Assembly: GCA_944388395.1 (NCBI GenBank) | Contig: CALXIP010000005.1 | Span: 1-49,571, forward strand | Origin: an uncultured Ruthenibacterium sp. | Lineage (GTDB): Bacteria > Bacillota > Clostridia > Oscillospirales > Ruminococcaceae | Direction of reading: 5' to 3' | DNA: 49,571 bases | Shown here: piece by piece, positions 40,882-48,330 of the stretch | Numbering within the stretch: the first letter of the stretch is position 1 | Layout of the letters: each line of letters starts with the position of its first letter | Notes under the pieces: model-generated | Told to the model about the DNA's origin: nothing | Databases searched by the model: none | The model's input: the letters and a program-made list of their open reading frames with translations, nothing else | Translations under genes and position numbers: made by a program

Positions 40882-41829
40882 TTATTTCTGAACCAGGTGA
40901 ATGGCAAAGCCGGCGATCTCATCCTTGAAGTACGCGGCTTTGGCGGTAACGGTCTCCTCGCGGAACTCAAAGCCTTTGGCCTTGAAGTAAGCGATGGCAC
41001 GGGGCAGGGTGTTGGTGCCGATGGCGATGTGGCCGTTTTTGCCCAGATACATTTTCTTCATGATCTCCACGCCTTTGTTGCCCACAAAGATGCTGGAGTT
41101 GCCCTCGGCAATGTCAAAGCCGAACATGGCGCCGAACAGCTTGGCCGCCTTCATGGCCTCTTCGGCGTTCTCGGTGTTGATGCCGATGTGCTTGACTTCG
41201 AAGCCCAGCATGGTGTTCACGGCCTCGCGGGTCAAACGCTCGATCTCGTCCCACTTCTCGGCCTCGATCAGGTCTTTCTTCACCATCCAGGTGCCGCCGC
41301 AGGCGATGATCTTGTTGAAGGACAGGTAGTCCATCAGGTTTTTGGCGTTCACGCCGCCGGTGGGCATCCAGCGCAGGTTGGTGTAGGGGCCGGCCACTGC
41401 TTTCAGCTTGGCCACGCCGCCGTTTTGCTCGGCCGGGAAGAACTTCACTACGTCCAGGCCCATGCTCATGGCCTGCTCCATCTCACCGGGGGTGGCGGTG
41501 CCGGGCATCATCAGCATGCCTTTGTCAATGACGTATTTGGTGATCTCGGGGTTGAAGCCCGGGCTCACGATGAATTTCACGCCCGCGGCAATGGCGCGAT
41601 CCGCCTGCTCTTTGGTCAGAACGGTGCCGGCGCCCACCAGCATCTCAGGCACTTCCGCCACGATGCGTTTGATGGCTTCCTCCGCGGCGGCGGTGCGGAA
41701 GGTCACCTCCGCGGCGGGCAGGCCGCCTTTTACCAGGGCCTTCGCCAGGGGCACGGCTTTTTCCGCGTCATCCAGAGCGATTACAGGCACAATACCGATC
41801 TCGTAGATTCTTTGCAGCACGTCGTTCAT
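40882..41829 (-). CDS. eda: KDPG aldolase fused to a VOC-like domain
   Basis: Residues 1-205 are a class I KDPG/KHG aldolase: Glu41 and Arg45 in AEVTFRT, and the Schiff-base Lys129 in DVVKFFPAE. It splits KDPG into pyruvate and glyceraldehyde-3-phosphate. About 110 further residues follow, from KHIGINTENAEEAMKAAKLF to the end, that look like one glyoxalase/VOC module (two beta-alpha-beta-beta-beta units, with IAIGTNTLPRAIAYFKAKGF). Plain aldolases are about 210 residues long. The extra domain may bind a metal or a ligand and modulate the enzyme; its role is not known to me. The gene is divergent from iclR, with a shared operator type. Confidence 0.9.
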   Translation of the reverse strand: MNDVLQRIYEIGIVPVIALDDAEKAVPLAKALVKGGLPAAEVTFRTAAAEEAIKRIVAEVPEMLVGAGTVLTKEQADRAIAAGVKFIVSPGFNPEITKYVIDKGMLMMPGTATPGEMEQAMSMGLDVVKFFPAEQNGGVAKLKAVAGPYTNLRWMPTGGVNAKNLMDYLSFNKIIACGGTWMVKKDLIEAEKWDEIERLTREAVNTMLGFEVKHIGINTENAEEAMKAAKLFGAMFGFDIAEGNSSIFVGNKGVEIMKKMYLGKNGHIAIGTNTLPRAIAYFKAKGFEFREETVTAKAAYFKDEIAGFAIHLVQK

Positions 41830-41869
41830 GATATCTTCTCCTTTGTCAAAGCGTGGCGTTCCGCATTAC

Positions 41870-41927
41870 GGAACTGCGTTCCACTTTCTTGCTGACTTCA
41901 TTATAAACATCCCGATGCGGATGTCAA
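41870..41927 (-). promoter_or_regulatory. eda-kdgK promoter and IclR-type operator
   Basis: TTGACA (41922-41927) and TATAAT (41900-41905) on the minus strand are 16 bp apart. The palindrome GGAAC-TGC-GTTCC (41870-41882) lies just after the start site. A second overlapping dyad, GTTCCG-N5-CGGAAC, is at 41858-41874. Confidence 0.8.
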
Positions 41928-41987
41928 TGCGTTTCGTCCGGTTTTTTTGAAAAGCTTGCAAACACGGCATTTTCATGCTTTTTTCCC

Positions 41988-42034
41988 TTGCTTTTCCGCG
42001 CGGGATACCGTACAATACAATGGAACGGTGTTTC
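41988..42034 (+). promoter_or_regulatory. iclR promoter and operator
   Basis: TTGCTT (41988-41993) and TACAAT (42011-42016) are 17 bp apart. GGAAC-GGT-GTTTC (42022-42034), which differs by one base from a perfect copy of the eda palindrome type, covers the transcription start. Confidence 0.75.
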
Positions 42035-42072
42035 ACATTGTGGAATTCGCAAAAAACACAGGAGGGTTGTTT

Positions 42073-42843
42073 GTGGAAAATGTTCATGGCGGCGTGCAGA
42101 GTGTGGCGCGTATTTTTTCGCTGATCGAGGTGCTCAGCGCGCATCCGCAGGGCGCGTCTCTGCAGACCATCAGCGCGGAGAGCGGACTTGCCAAAAGTAC
42201 CACCCATCGGCTTTTGTCCAGCCTGGTGGCATTGGGGTATGCCGTGCAGGACAGCTTTTCCACCCATTACCGCCTGACGCTGAAAATGTTCGAGCTGTCC
42301 AGCGGCATTGTCAATGACATGGACATTCTGTCCGTGGCCAAGCCCCATTTGGACAAGCTTTCCCGCCACACGGGCGAAGCGGTGCATCTGGTCATTCAGG
42401 ACGGCATCGATATTGTATATATTTATAAAGCAGAGGCAGGCATCGGGTCCATGCGTATGTCCAGCCATGTGGGGCTGCGCATTCCCATGTACTGCACCGG
42501 TGTGGGCAAGGCCATTCTGGCCACCCAAAGCTATGGCGAGGCCGAGCGCGTCTGGCGCAAAAGCACCATCCGGCCGTTGACCCAGCACACCATCACCCAT
42601 TTTGACGCGCTGGTGGAAGAGCTGAAGCGGGTGCGCATGGCGGGCTACGCGGTGGATGACGAGGAAAACGAGCTGGGCATTCGCTGTGTGGCGCTGGCGG
42701 TGCCCGGCATGAACGGCCGGGCCGAAGCGGCGTTCAGCATCTCGGGTCTTGCAGCCCAGATGACGCCCCAGCGCATGAAAGACCTGGCGCAGATGGGCCT
42801 TGCCACGCGGCAGGACATTCTGCGGGACCTGGGCTGGCATTAA
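42073..42843 (+). CDS. IclR family regulator of the KDG genes
   Basis: A 256-residue repressor. A winged helix (about 8-70, with LQTISAESGLAKSTTHRLL in the recognition region) is joined to an IclR effector domain (about 80-256, with VHLVIQDGIDIVYIY and GLRIPMYCTGVGKAIL). The GTG at 42073 is taken as start because AGGAGGG lies about eight bases upstream; the frame runs on for 42 codons with no such site. Being divergent from eda-kdgK and sharing an operator type with it, it most likely responds to KDG or KDPG, as KdgR proteins do. Confidence 0.9.
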   Translation: MENVHGGVQSVARIFSLIEVLSAHPQGASLQTISAESGLAKSTTHRLLSSLVALGYAVQDSFSTHYRLTLKMFELSSGIVNDMDILSVAKPHLDKLSRHTGEAVHLVIQDGIDIVYIYKAEAGIGSMRMSSHVGLRIPMYCTGVGKAILATQSYGEAERVWRKSTIRPLTQHTITHFDALVEELKRVRMAGYAVDDEENELGIRCVALAVPGMNGRAEAAFSISGLAAQMTPQRMKDLAQMGLATRQDILRDLGWH

Positions 42844-42863
42844 GAAAAGGACAGGTGCAGACG

Positions 42864-43139
42864 ATGAAACAGTGTATGGATGCAGAAAACCTTCACCGCC
42901 GGCTGAAAAAAATTGCCGGTCAGGTCAACGCCATCGATAAAATGGTGGATGAGGACGTGCCCTGCGAAGACGTGCTCATCCAGATCAACGCAGTGAAAAG
43001 CGCTTTGCACAAAGTGGGCCAGATCGTGCTGGAAGGGCATTTGAACCACTGCGTGCGGGACGGCATTGAGCACGGCGACGCAGACAAAACCATTGCCAAC
43101 TTTGCCAAAGCCATCGAGCACTTTTCCCGCATGAGCTGA
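42864..43139 (+). CDS. csoR: CsoR-type copper-sensing repressor
   Basis: A 91-residue all-helical repressor of the DUF156 family. Its Cys34, His59 and Cys63 have exactly the spacing of the copper ligands in CsoR (25 and 4 residues apart), unlike FrmR or RcnR. Copper binding loosens the protein from DNA. The ATG at 42864 is chosen over GTG at 42855, though both are possible. It follows iclR by 20 bp. The target is probably the P1B ATPase gene 2 kb downstream, whose promoter carries a CsoR-like ATACCCCCTAT site. Confidence 0.9.
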   Translation: MKQCMDAENLHRRLKKIAGQVNAIDKMVDEDVPCEDVLIQINAVKSALHKVGQIVLEGHLNHCVRDGIEHGDADKTIANFAKAIEHFSRMS

Positions 43140-43163
43140 CACAGGGCTCTGTGAAATCGCCCG

Positions 43164-43198
43164 GCCCGGTTGCAACCGGGCGGCCAAATCTGTATAAT
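43164..43198 (+). promoter_or_regulatory. Promoter of the HPr-like gene with a palindrome over the -35 box
   Basis: TTGCAA (43170-43175) and TATAAT (43193-43198) are 17 bp apart. A perfect 18-bp palindrome, GCCCGGTTG-CAACCGGGC (43164-43181), is centred on the -35 box. It lacks a T run, so it is more like an operator than a terminator. The 160-base leader after it holds no other feature I can name. Confidence 0.7.
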
Positions 43199-43365
43199 AA
43201 TCAGTAGAAATTCTTTTTGATTGCAAGATCAGCCTGCGCCTTTGCGGCGGCTTCCCCATGGTTTTCCCCCTTCCCCCCAAAAACCGGCCGGGTCGCCTTT
43301 TTCCGCACAGGCGGCGTTCTCCGCTTTGCAGAGCGCCGGGTCTGATCGGATGGGAGGAAGCGCGT

Positions 43366-43620
43366 ATGTTGAAAAAAGACGTTATGATCTCCGAGCGGTT
43401 TCAAACGCGGGAATACCCGGTATCCAAACTCATCCAAACCGCGAACTGTTTTCAGAGTGATGTTTTTCTGGAGTGCGGCCCCGGCCGCGCCAACGCCAAA
43501 AGTATGCTGGGCATGCTGGCACTGAACTTATGGCCCGGAATGACCGTGACCGTCGTTGCCGACGGACCGGACGAAGGCCCGGCGCTGGACGCCGTGGACC
43601 GGCTCTTGTCCGGGACCTGA
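43366..43620 (+). CDS. HPr-like protein without His15 (Crh-like)
   Basis: An 84-residue protein of HPr length and fold. The alignment holds without gaps: residues 22-36 (LIQTANCFQSDVFLE) match the first helix and second strand, and NAKSMLGMLAL keeps Ser46, the site that HPr kinase modifies. Position 15, the phosphorylated His in HPr, is Arg, and Arg17 is Tyr, so it cannot carry phosphate in the sugar PTS. Bacillus Crh has Gln15 and Ser46 and acts in carbon catabolite control; this protein could do the same. The ATG at 43366 follows GGGAGG at seven bases. It stands alone between its own promoter and a terminator. Confidence 0.82.
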   Translation: MLKKDVMISERFQTREYPVSKLIQTANCFQSDVFLECGPGRANAKSMLGMLALNLWPGMTVTVVADGPDEGPALDAVDRLLSGT

Positions 43621-43643
43621 TCCGACATCTGAAAAGAACGCAC

Positions 43644-43673
43644 AAAAAAAGAGGGGCAATGCCCCTCTTTTTT
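43644..43673. terminator. Bidirectional terminator
   Basis: A 7-bp stem (43651-43657 with 43661-43667), loop AAT, with A7 before and T6 after. Shared by the HPr-like gene and the converging lipoprotein gene. Confidence 0.9.
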
Positions 43674-43674
43674 C

Positions 43675-44961
43675 TTATGCAAAACGGTTGCCCGCCAAAA
43701 AATCCTCCGCATCCAGCACGCCCCAGACCGGGCACTGCCCGTTCCACTGCCCGAACTCTCCCGCAGCGGCGGGACGGGTGCCCCACACAGCCAGCACCCA
43801 ACGGTCGTCGGCATATACAATGGGCACCGGCTGCCGCCAGCCCTCCCACAAAATCTGCTGCGGCAGCGGCGTGGCCCCGCCCTGCACCGTGTCTACCGCA
43901 AAGCGGCTGACGGTGGTCTGTCCCGGCAGTGAATCCCGGGGCCGCATCTCGATCACCAGCATGTCTCCGATTTTGGCCGGGCAGTCCACAAAATTCTTGC
44001 CCCACTGGGAACCAAAAGACGCCAGCACCGTATCTCTGCCGGTGGAAAAATCCGCTTTGTGCAAATCACCGTTTTCGTAAAACAGATAGCAGGCGTCCCC
44101 GTACACAAATCCCGCGGCCTGGTACTGCCGCCAATGAACCAGCGTGTGTTCCTGCCCCTGGTCATCGATGAAAAAGAGGCTGTGGATCTGGGAATTGATT
44201 TTTGCATCCCACTCTTCGGTGGGCACCTGACGGGACAGGCCGCCCTCGAAAATGCGCTTCATCACCACACGGTTTTCAAACACGCCCTGAATCATCACAT
44301 TGTCCCGGGGATGGCTCAGCCGGGCCAGCGTTTCCACCGTGCCGTCGTCCAAATGCACCCGGGCCAGCCGCCGGTCCCGGACGCTGCCGCCGTCGGAAAG
44401 CGTGTCGATCAACGTGTACAGATTGTCATGGTCCGCCGCGCAGTACAGGCCCGGCGCCTCATCGGGATCAAAAGTGGCCACGGTGCGGCTGCCGGTGCCA
44501 TCCGTCGCCCGCACTTCTACCCGGGCAGGTGTCGGCGGGGTCTGCCCCAATGCCGGGAGCCGGGGATGGACCAGCACCACCCGGTTTTGCTGCGCCACCA
44601 GACGGGGCTGGCCCGCCGAAGTGCACACAAAAGCCGGGCAGGTTTCATCCGTGTGAACGCAGCCGGACCGGCCGCACAGAATCCGCCGCTGGCCGGACGC
44701 GAAATCCGTACAGGTGAGCACCGAAGTGCCCGCAGGGTTTGTGAGAATTTGATAGTAACCGTCTTCGTTGGCGCTGCCATCTTTCAAATCGCAGAAACGC
44801 AGCGGTCCCGCAGTCTGTGCGGCAGGCTGGGGATCGGTCTCTTCCGGCTGCGGGGCGCTGGAGGCCGGAACCGGAACAGAGGAAGAAGGCACGGCGGGCG
44901 CGCAGGCCGCCAGAAACACCAGCGCCAGCACGCAAACGGCCTTTGAAAACCGGTTTCTCAT
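43675..44961 (-). CDS. Lipoprotein with beta-propeller-like repeats
   Basis: A 428-residue exported protein. The signal peptide ends in FLAAC (lipobox). A Pro/Ser/Ala-rich linker (about 25-50) precedes a folded part in which beta-strand pairs repeat (tracts ending in D-G/A-GT, such as VRATDGTGSRTVATF), as in a propeller. A cysteine motif, LCGRSGCVHTDETCPAF (about 90-106), resembles a C-x4-C-x-H-x5-C pattern seen in other clostridial surface lipoproteins. The ligand is unknown. The ATG at 44961 has a GGAGGGG site; GTG at 44967 is less well placed. It is divergent from the P1B ATPase gene. Confidence 0.78.
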   Translation of the reverse strand: MRNRFSKAVCVLALVFLAACAPAVPSSSVPVPASSAPQPEETDPQPAAQTAGPLRFCDLKDGSANEDGYYQILTNPAGTSVLTCTDFASGQRRILCGRSGCVHTDETCPAFVCTSAGQPRLVAQQNRVVLVHPRLPALGQTPPTPARVEVRATDGTGSRTVATFDPDEAPGLYCAADHDNLYTLIDTLSDGGSVRDRRLARVHLDDGTVETLARLSHPRDNVMIQGVFENRVVMKRIFEGGLSRQVPTEEWDAKINSQIHSLFFIDDQGQEHTLVHWRQYQAAGFVYGDACYLFYENGDLHKADFSTGRDTVLASFGSQWGKNFVDCPAKIGDMLVIEMRPRDSLPGQTTVSRFAVDTVQGGATPLPQQILWEGWRQPVPIVYADDRWVLAVWGTRPAAAGEFGQWNGQCPVWGVLDAEDFLAGNRFA

Positions 44962-45033
44962 GGACACCCCTCCTCTTTTTCAAAATACCGCAGATTTGTC
45001 ACCGACTTGTATCGGCAAAAGTCACGGAGTGTC

Positions 45034-45088
45034 TTGACAGGGATTTTTTGCAGCGCTACTATATACCTATACCCCCTATATGTATATC
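45034..45088 (+). promoter_or_regulatory. P1B ATPase promoter with CsoR-like operator
   Basis: TTGACA (45034-45039) and TACTAT (45057-45062) are 17 bp apart. ATACCCCCTATATG (45070-45083), embedded in alternating T/A, resembles the C-tract operators of CsoR and lies over the transcription start. Confidence 0.7.
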
Positions 45089-45101
45089 AGGAGTGAGGAA
45101 C

Positions 45102-46931
45102 ATGTTGCGGCGTATCAAATCGTTTTCTACCAGCCGGGAACAGCGGGAAGTCCTGCTGCTGGTGCTGGCTGGACTTTCGTTGGCGGCCAGCTTTTTTGCA
45201 AACGGGCGCTGGAGGCCGGACCCGGCCTGGATCGCGGTGGTCCTGTGCGGGATTCCCATTTTGAAAGAAGCGGCCGAAGGGCTTGTGACCCGCTTTGACA
45301 TCAAGGCGGACGTTCTGGTGTCGCTGGCGCTGATCGCATCGGTGTGCATCGGAGAAATTTTCGCGGCGGGCGAAGTGGCCTTCATCATGCAGATCGGCGC
45401 GCTGCTGGAAGAGCGCACCGTGGCCAAAGCCCGGGCAGGCATTGAACGGCTGGTGCGGCTGACCCCCCGCACGGCCCGCCGCGTGACTGCCGGCGGCGAG
45501 GAGACCATTGATGCGCAGACCGTGCAGGCCGGCGACGTCCTGCGGGTTCTGCCCGGCGAGACCGTTCCCGCAGACGGCCGGGTGCTCACGGGTGTCACTT
45601 CGGTGGATCAGGCTGTGATGACCGGCGAATCCATCCCTGTGGACAAAGGCCCCGGCGACCCCGTGTTCAGCGGGACTGTAAACCAGTTCGGCGCGTTTGA
45701 CATGCGCGCGGACCGGGTGGGCGAGGACAGTTCCCTGCAGCGCATGATCCGTCTGGTGCAGTCCGCGGATGCAGGCAAGGCAAAAATCGTGGGCATTGCG
45801 GACCGGTGGGCCACCTGGATCGTGGTGGCCGCCCTGTCGGCGGCAGCGCTGACCTGGCTGGTCACCGGCCAGCTGATCCGGGCCGTGACCATTCTGGTGG
45901 TCTTCTGTCCCTGTGCGCTGGTGCTGGCCACACCCACCGCCATCACGGCGGCCATCGGAAACGCCACGCACCACGGCTTTCTGGTGCGGGAAGGAGACGC
46001 ACTGGAGCGGCTGGCGCAGGTCAAAAAAGCTGCATTTGACAAAACCGGAACGCTGACCCTGGGCCAGCCTTCGGTGCAGCGTGTGCAGCCGCAAAACGGC
46101 TGGTCGGAAGACGAACTGTTCGCGCTGACCGCCGGAGCCGAGCGCCTGTCCGAGCATCCGCTGGGCAAGGCCGTTGTGCGGGACTTTGAAACACGGTATG
46201 GTCGGCCCGCCCCTGCCTGCACCGATTTTGAAATGGTGCCCGGACGGGGTGTGCGGGCGGTGGTGAACGGCCACCCGGTGGCGGCGGGAAGCCCCGCGCT
46301 GCTGGAAAGCCTGGGCATTGCCCCGCCCCCGGAAACCGACGCCACCCGCATTTGCGTTGCGGTGGACGGGCAGGCCGCGGGTGTGCTGACGCTGGCGGAC
46401 ACGGTGCGCTCTACAGCCGCCCAAACCGTGCAGGCGCTGAGAGAACAGGGCGTGGAACCGGTGCTTCTGACCGGCGACCACGCAGGTGCTGCGGCAGCCA
46501 TCGCCGGGCCCCTGGGCATTCGGGAAGTGTACGCGGACTGCCTGCCCGAGGACAAGCTGCGCCGCATTGACCAGCTGCAGAGCGCCGGGCAGCCGGTGTG
46601 CATGGTGGGCGACGGCGTCAACGACGCGCCCGCGCTGAAACGCGCCTTTGTGGGCATTGCCATGGGCAAAACCGGCAGCGACATTGCCGTGGACGCGGCG
46701 GACATCGCCCTGGTCAGCGACGACATCCGCCAGCTGCCCCATCTGACCGCTCTGGCCCGGCGCATGATGACGGTCATCCGCATCAACCTCACTTTTTCCA
46801 TGGCGCTGAACTTTGCGGCGGTGGCACTGGCCATGACCGGCGTTTTGAACCCGGTGGTGGGTGCGCTGGTGCACAACGCCGGTTCGGTGCTGGTGATCCT
46901 GCATTCCGCGCTTTTGCTGAAATTCCGGTAA
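45102..46931 (+). CDS. P1B-type heavy-metal ATPase without N-terminal metal domain
   Basis: A 609-residue membrane pump. It shows the TGES phosphatase loop (174-177), the CPC metal site in the membrane (269-271, CPCALVLATP), the phosphorylation site DKTGT (313-317), SEHPLG and GDGVNDAP. No HMA domain precedes the first helix. The end HNAGSVLVILHSALLL lacks the Met-x-x-Ser of CopA copper pumps and resembles those of Zn/Cd- or Mn-type pumps, while the CPC context ATP is copper-like. A CsoR-like operator suggests Cu(I), but the metal is not settled by sequence. The ATG follows GGAGTGAGG. Confidence 0.92.
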   Translation: MLRRIKSFSTSREQREVLLLVLAGLSLAASFFANGRWRPDPAWIAVVLCGIPILKEAAEGLVTRFDIKADVLVSLALIASVCIGEIFAAGEVAFIMQIGALLEERTVAKARAGIERLVRLTPRTARRVTAGGEETIDAQTVQAGDVLRVLPGETVPADGRVLTGVTSVDQAVMTGESIPVDKGPGDPVFSGTVNQFGAFDMRADRVGEDSSLQRMIRLVQSADAGKAKIVGIADRWATWIVVAALSAAALTWLVTGQLIRAVTILVVFCPCALVLATPTAITAAIGNATHHGFLVREGDALERLAQVKKAAFDKTGTLTLGQPSVQRVQPQNGWSEDELFALTAGAERLSEHPLGKAVVRDFETRYGRPAPACTDFEMVPGRGVRAVVNGHPVAAGSPALLESLGIAPPPETDATRICVAVDGQAAGVLTLADTVRSTAAQTVQALREQGVEPVLLTGDHAGAAAAIAGPLGIREVYADCLPEDKLRRIDQLQSAGQPVCMVGDGVNDAPALKRAFVGIAMGKTGSDIAVDAADIALVSDDIRQLPHLTALARRMMTVIRINLTFSMALNFAAVALAMTGVLNPVVGALVHNAGSVLVILHSALLLKFR

Positions 46932-46934
46932 AAC

Positions 46935-46971
46935 AAACGGGACGGTCAAGCCACGCTTGACCGTCCCGTTT
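46935..46971. terminator. Bidirectional terminator
   Basis: A perfect 16-bp stem (46935-46950 with 46956-46971) and 5-base loop between the ATPase gene and converging argH. Confidence 0.92.
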
Positions 46972-46976
46972 CTGTT

Positions 46977-48311
46977 TCACAGCATCTCCTGCTTGTTTCC
47001 CATGTGCAGGATGGCATTGTAATCAATGGCCTGCCGCACGTCCGGCTCCAGCAGCGGCGAAAACTCCGCCAGCTCCGCATCGGTCAGGTCCTCGATTGCC
47101 TTTCCCTGCTCCTCGCAGTACAGCACCATCCTCCCCACCAGACCGTGGGCGTCCCGGAAGGGCATTCCCTTTTTCACCAGATAATCCGCCACTTCGGTGG
47201 CGTTCAAAAAGCCTTTTTTCACCGCGGCGGCCATGGCCTCCGGATGAGGCTGCATGGTGGCGACCATCCGCTCCATGCCTTCCAGGCTGTCCCGCACGAT
47301 CTCCCAACTGGAATAGTAGGCTTCTTTATCTTCCTGCATGTCCTTGTTGTAGGCCAGCGGAAGCCCCTTCATCATGGTGAGCAGCGTGATGAGGTTGCCG
47401 TAAACATGACCCGTGCGTCCGCGCACCAGCTCGGCCCCGTCGGCGTTTTTCTTCTGCGGCATGATGCTGGACCCCGTGGTGTACCGGTCATCCAGCGTGA
47501 TAAAGCCGAACTCCGCGCTGCTCCAGAGGATCAGTTCCTCCGCCATGCGGGACAGGTGCATCATCAACAGCGCATAAGCGCCCGTCATCTCGATCACATA
47601 ATCCCGGTCCGACACACCGTCCAGGAAGTTGTTGCACGCGCTGGAAAAGCCCAGCTGCTTGGCAGTGTACGTGCGGTCAATGGGATGCGTGGTGCCCGCA
47701 AGCGCTCCGCAGCCCAAAGGGCACTGGTCCAGAAGGCTCAGGGCGTTGACAATGCGCCGGCGGTCCCGGTCCAGCATCTCCTGATAGGCCAGCAGATAAT
47801 GTTTCATGGTGACCACCTGTGCCCGCTGCAGGTGGGTGTACCCCGGCATGATCCAGGGGTTCCGCTGGGCGGTTTCCGTCAGCGTGACGCAGAACCGCGC
47901 CAGCTGGCCGGCCACCTGACGGCCCGTCTGCCGCACAAACAGCTTCATGTCCGTATTCACCTGATCGTTGCGGCTGCGGGCGGTGTGCAGCTTTTTGCCC
48001 ACCTCGCCCACCCGGCGGATCAGGTTCAATTCCACAAAGGTGTGCACGTCCTCGTACTCATTTGTATACGGCAGCGCCCCCGCCTTGTAGTCCGCCAGAA
48101 TGCTGTTCAGGCCCTCTTTCAGGGTCTGGCCCTCCTGCAGAGTCAGCATGCCGCATTTTACCTGCATCTCCACATGGGCCAGACTTCCCGTCACGTCCGG
48201 TTCGATCAGCCAGGCGGTGGCGCAGTTGTCTCCGTTGAAGCGCTCCATCCAGGCGTCTTCGTCCTCTTTGAACCGGCCGCCCCACAGGCGGATCTGGTAT
48301 GCGTCGGCCAT
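46977..48311 (-). CDS. argH: Argininosuccinate lyase
   Basis: This 444-residue enzyme splits argininosuccinate into arginine and fumarate, the last step of arginine synthesis. WGGRF at the start, HTARSRNDQV (about 108-117), the catalytic THLQRAQ (about 160-166) and the signature GSSIMPQKKN (about 281-290) are all intact. GGGGAGG precedes the ATG at six to seven bases. It follows the dimethylargininase-like gene by 19 bp and argG before it, so the three form one operon. Confidence 0.96.
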   Translation of the reverse strand: MADAYQIRLWGGRFKEDEDAWMERFNGDNCATAWLIEPDVTGSLAHVEMQVKCGMLTLQEGQTLKEGLNSILADYKAGALPYTNEYEDVHTFVELNLIRRVGEVGKKLHTARSRNDQVNTDMKLFVRQTGRQVAGQLARFCVTLTETAQRNPWIMPGYTHLQRAQVVTMKHYLLAYQEMLDRDRRRIVNALSLLDQCPLGCGALAGTTHPIDRTYTAKQLGFSSACNNFLDGVSDRDYVIEMTGAYALLMMHLSRMAEELILWSSAEFGFITLDDRYTTGSSIMPQKKNADGAELVRGRTGHVYGNLITLLTMMKGLPLAYNKDMQEDKEAYYSSWEIVRDSLEGMERMVATMQPHPEAMAAAVKKGFLNATEVADYLVKKGMPFRDAHGLVGRMVLYCEEQGKAIEDLTDAELAEFSPLLEPDVRQAIDYNAILHMGNKQEML

Positions 48312-48330
48312 GATTCTTCCTCCCCTCGCT

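Noticed and set aside
43258..43365. Longer start for the HPr-like protein
   Set aside because: The extra 36 residues are Pro/Arg-rich and have no ribosome site, while the ATG at 43366 has a good one and gives exact HPr numbering.
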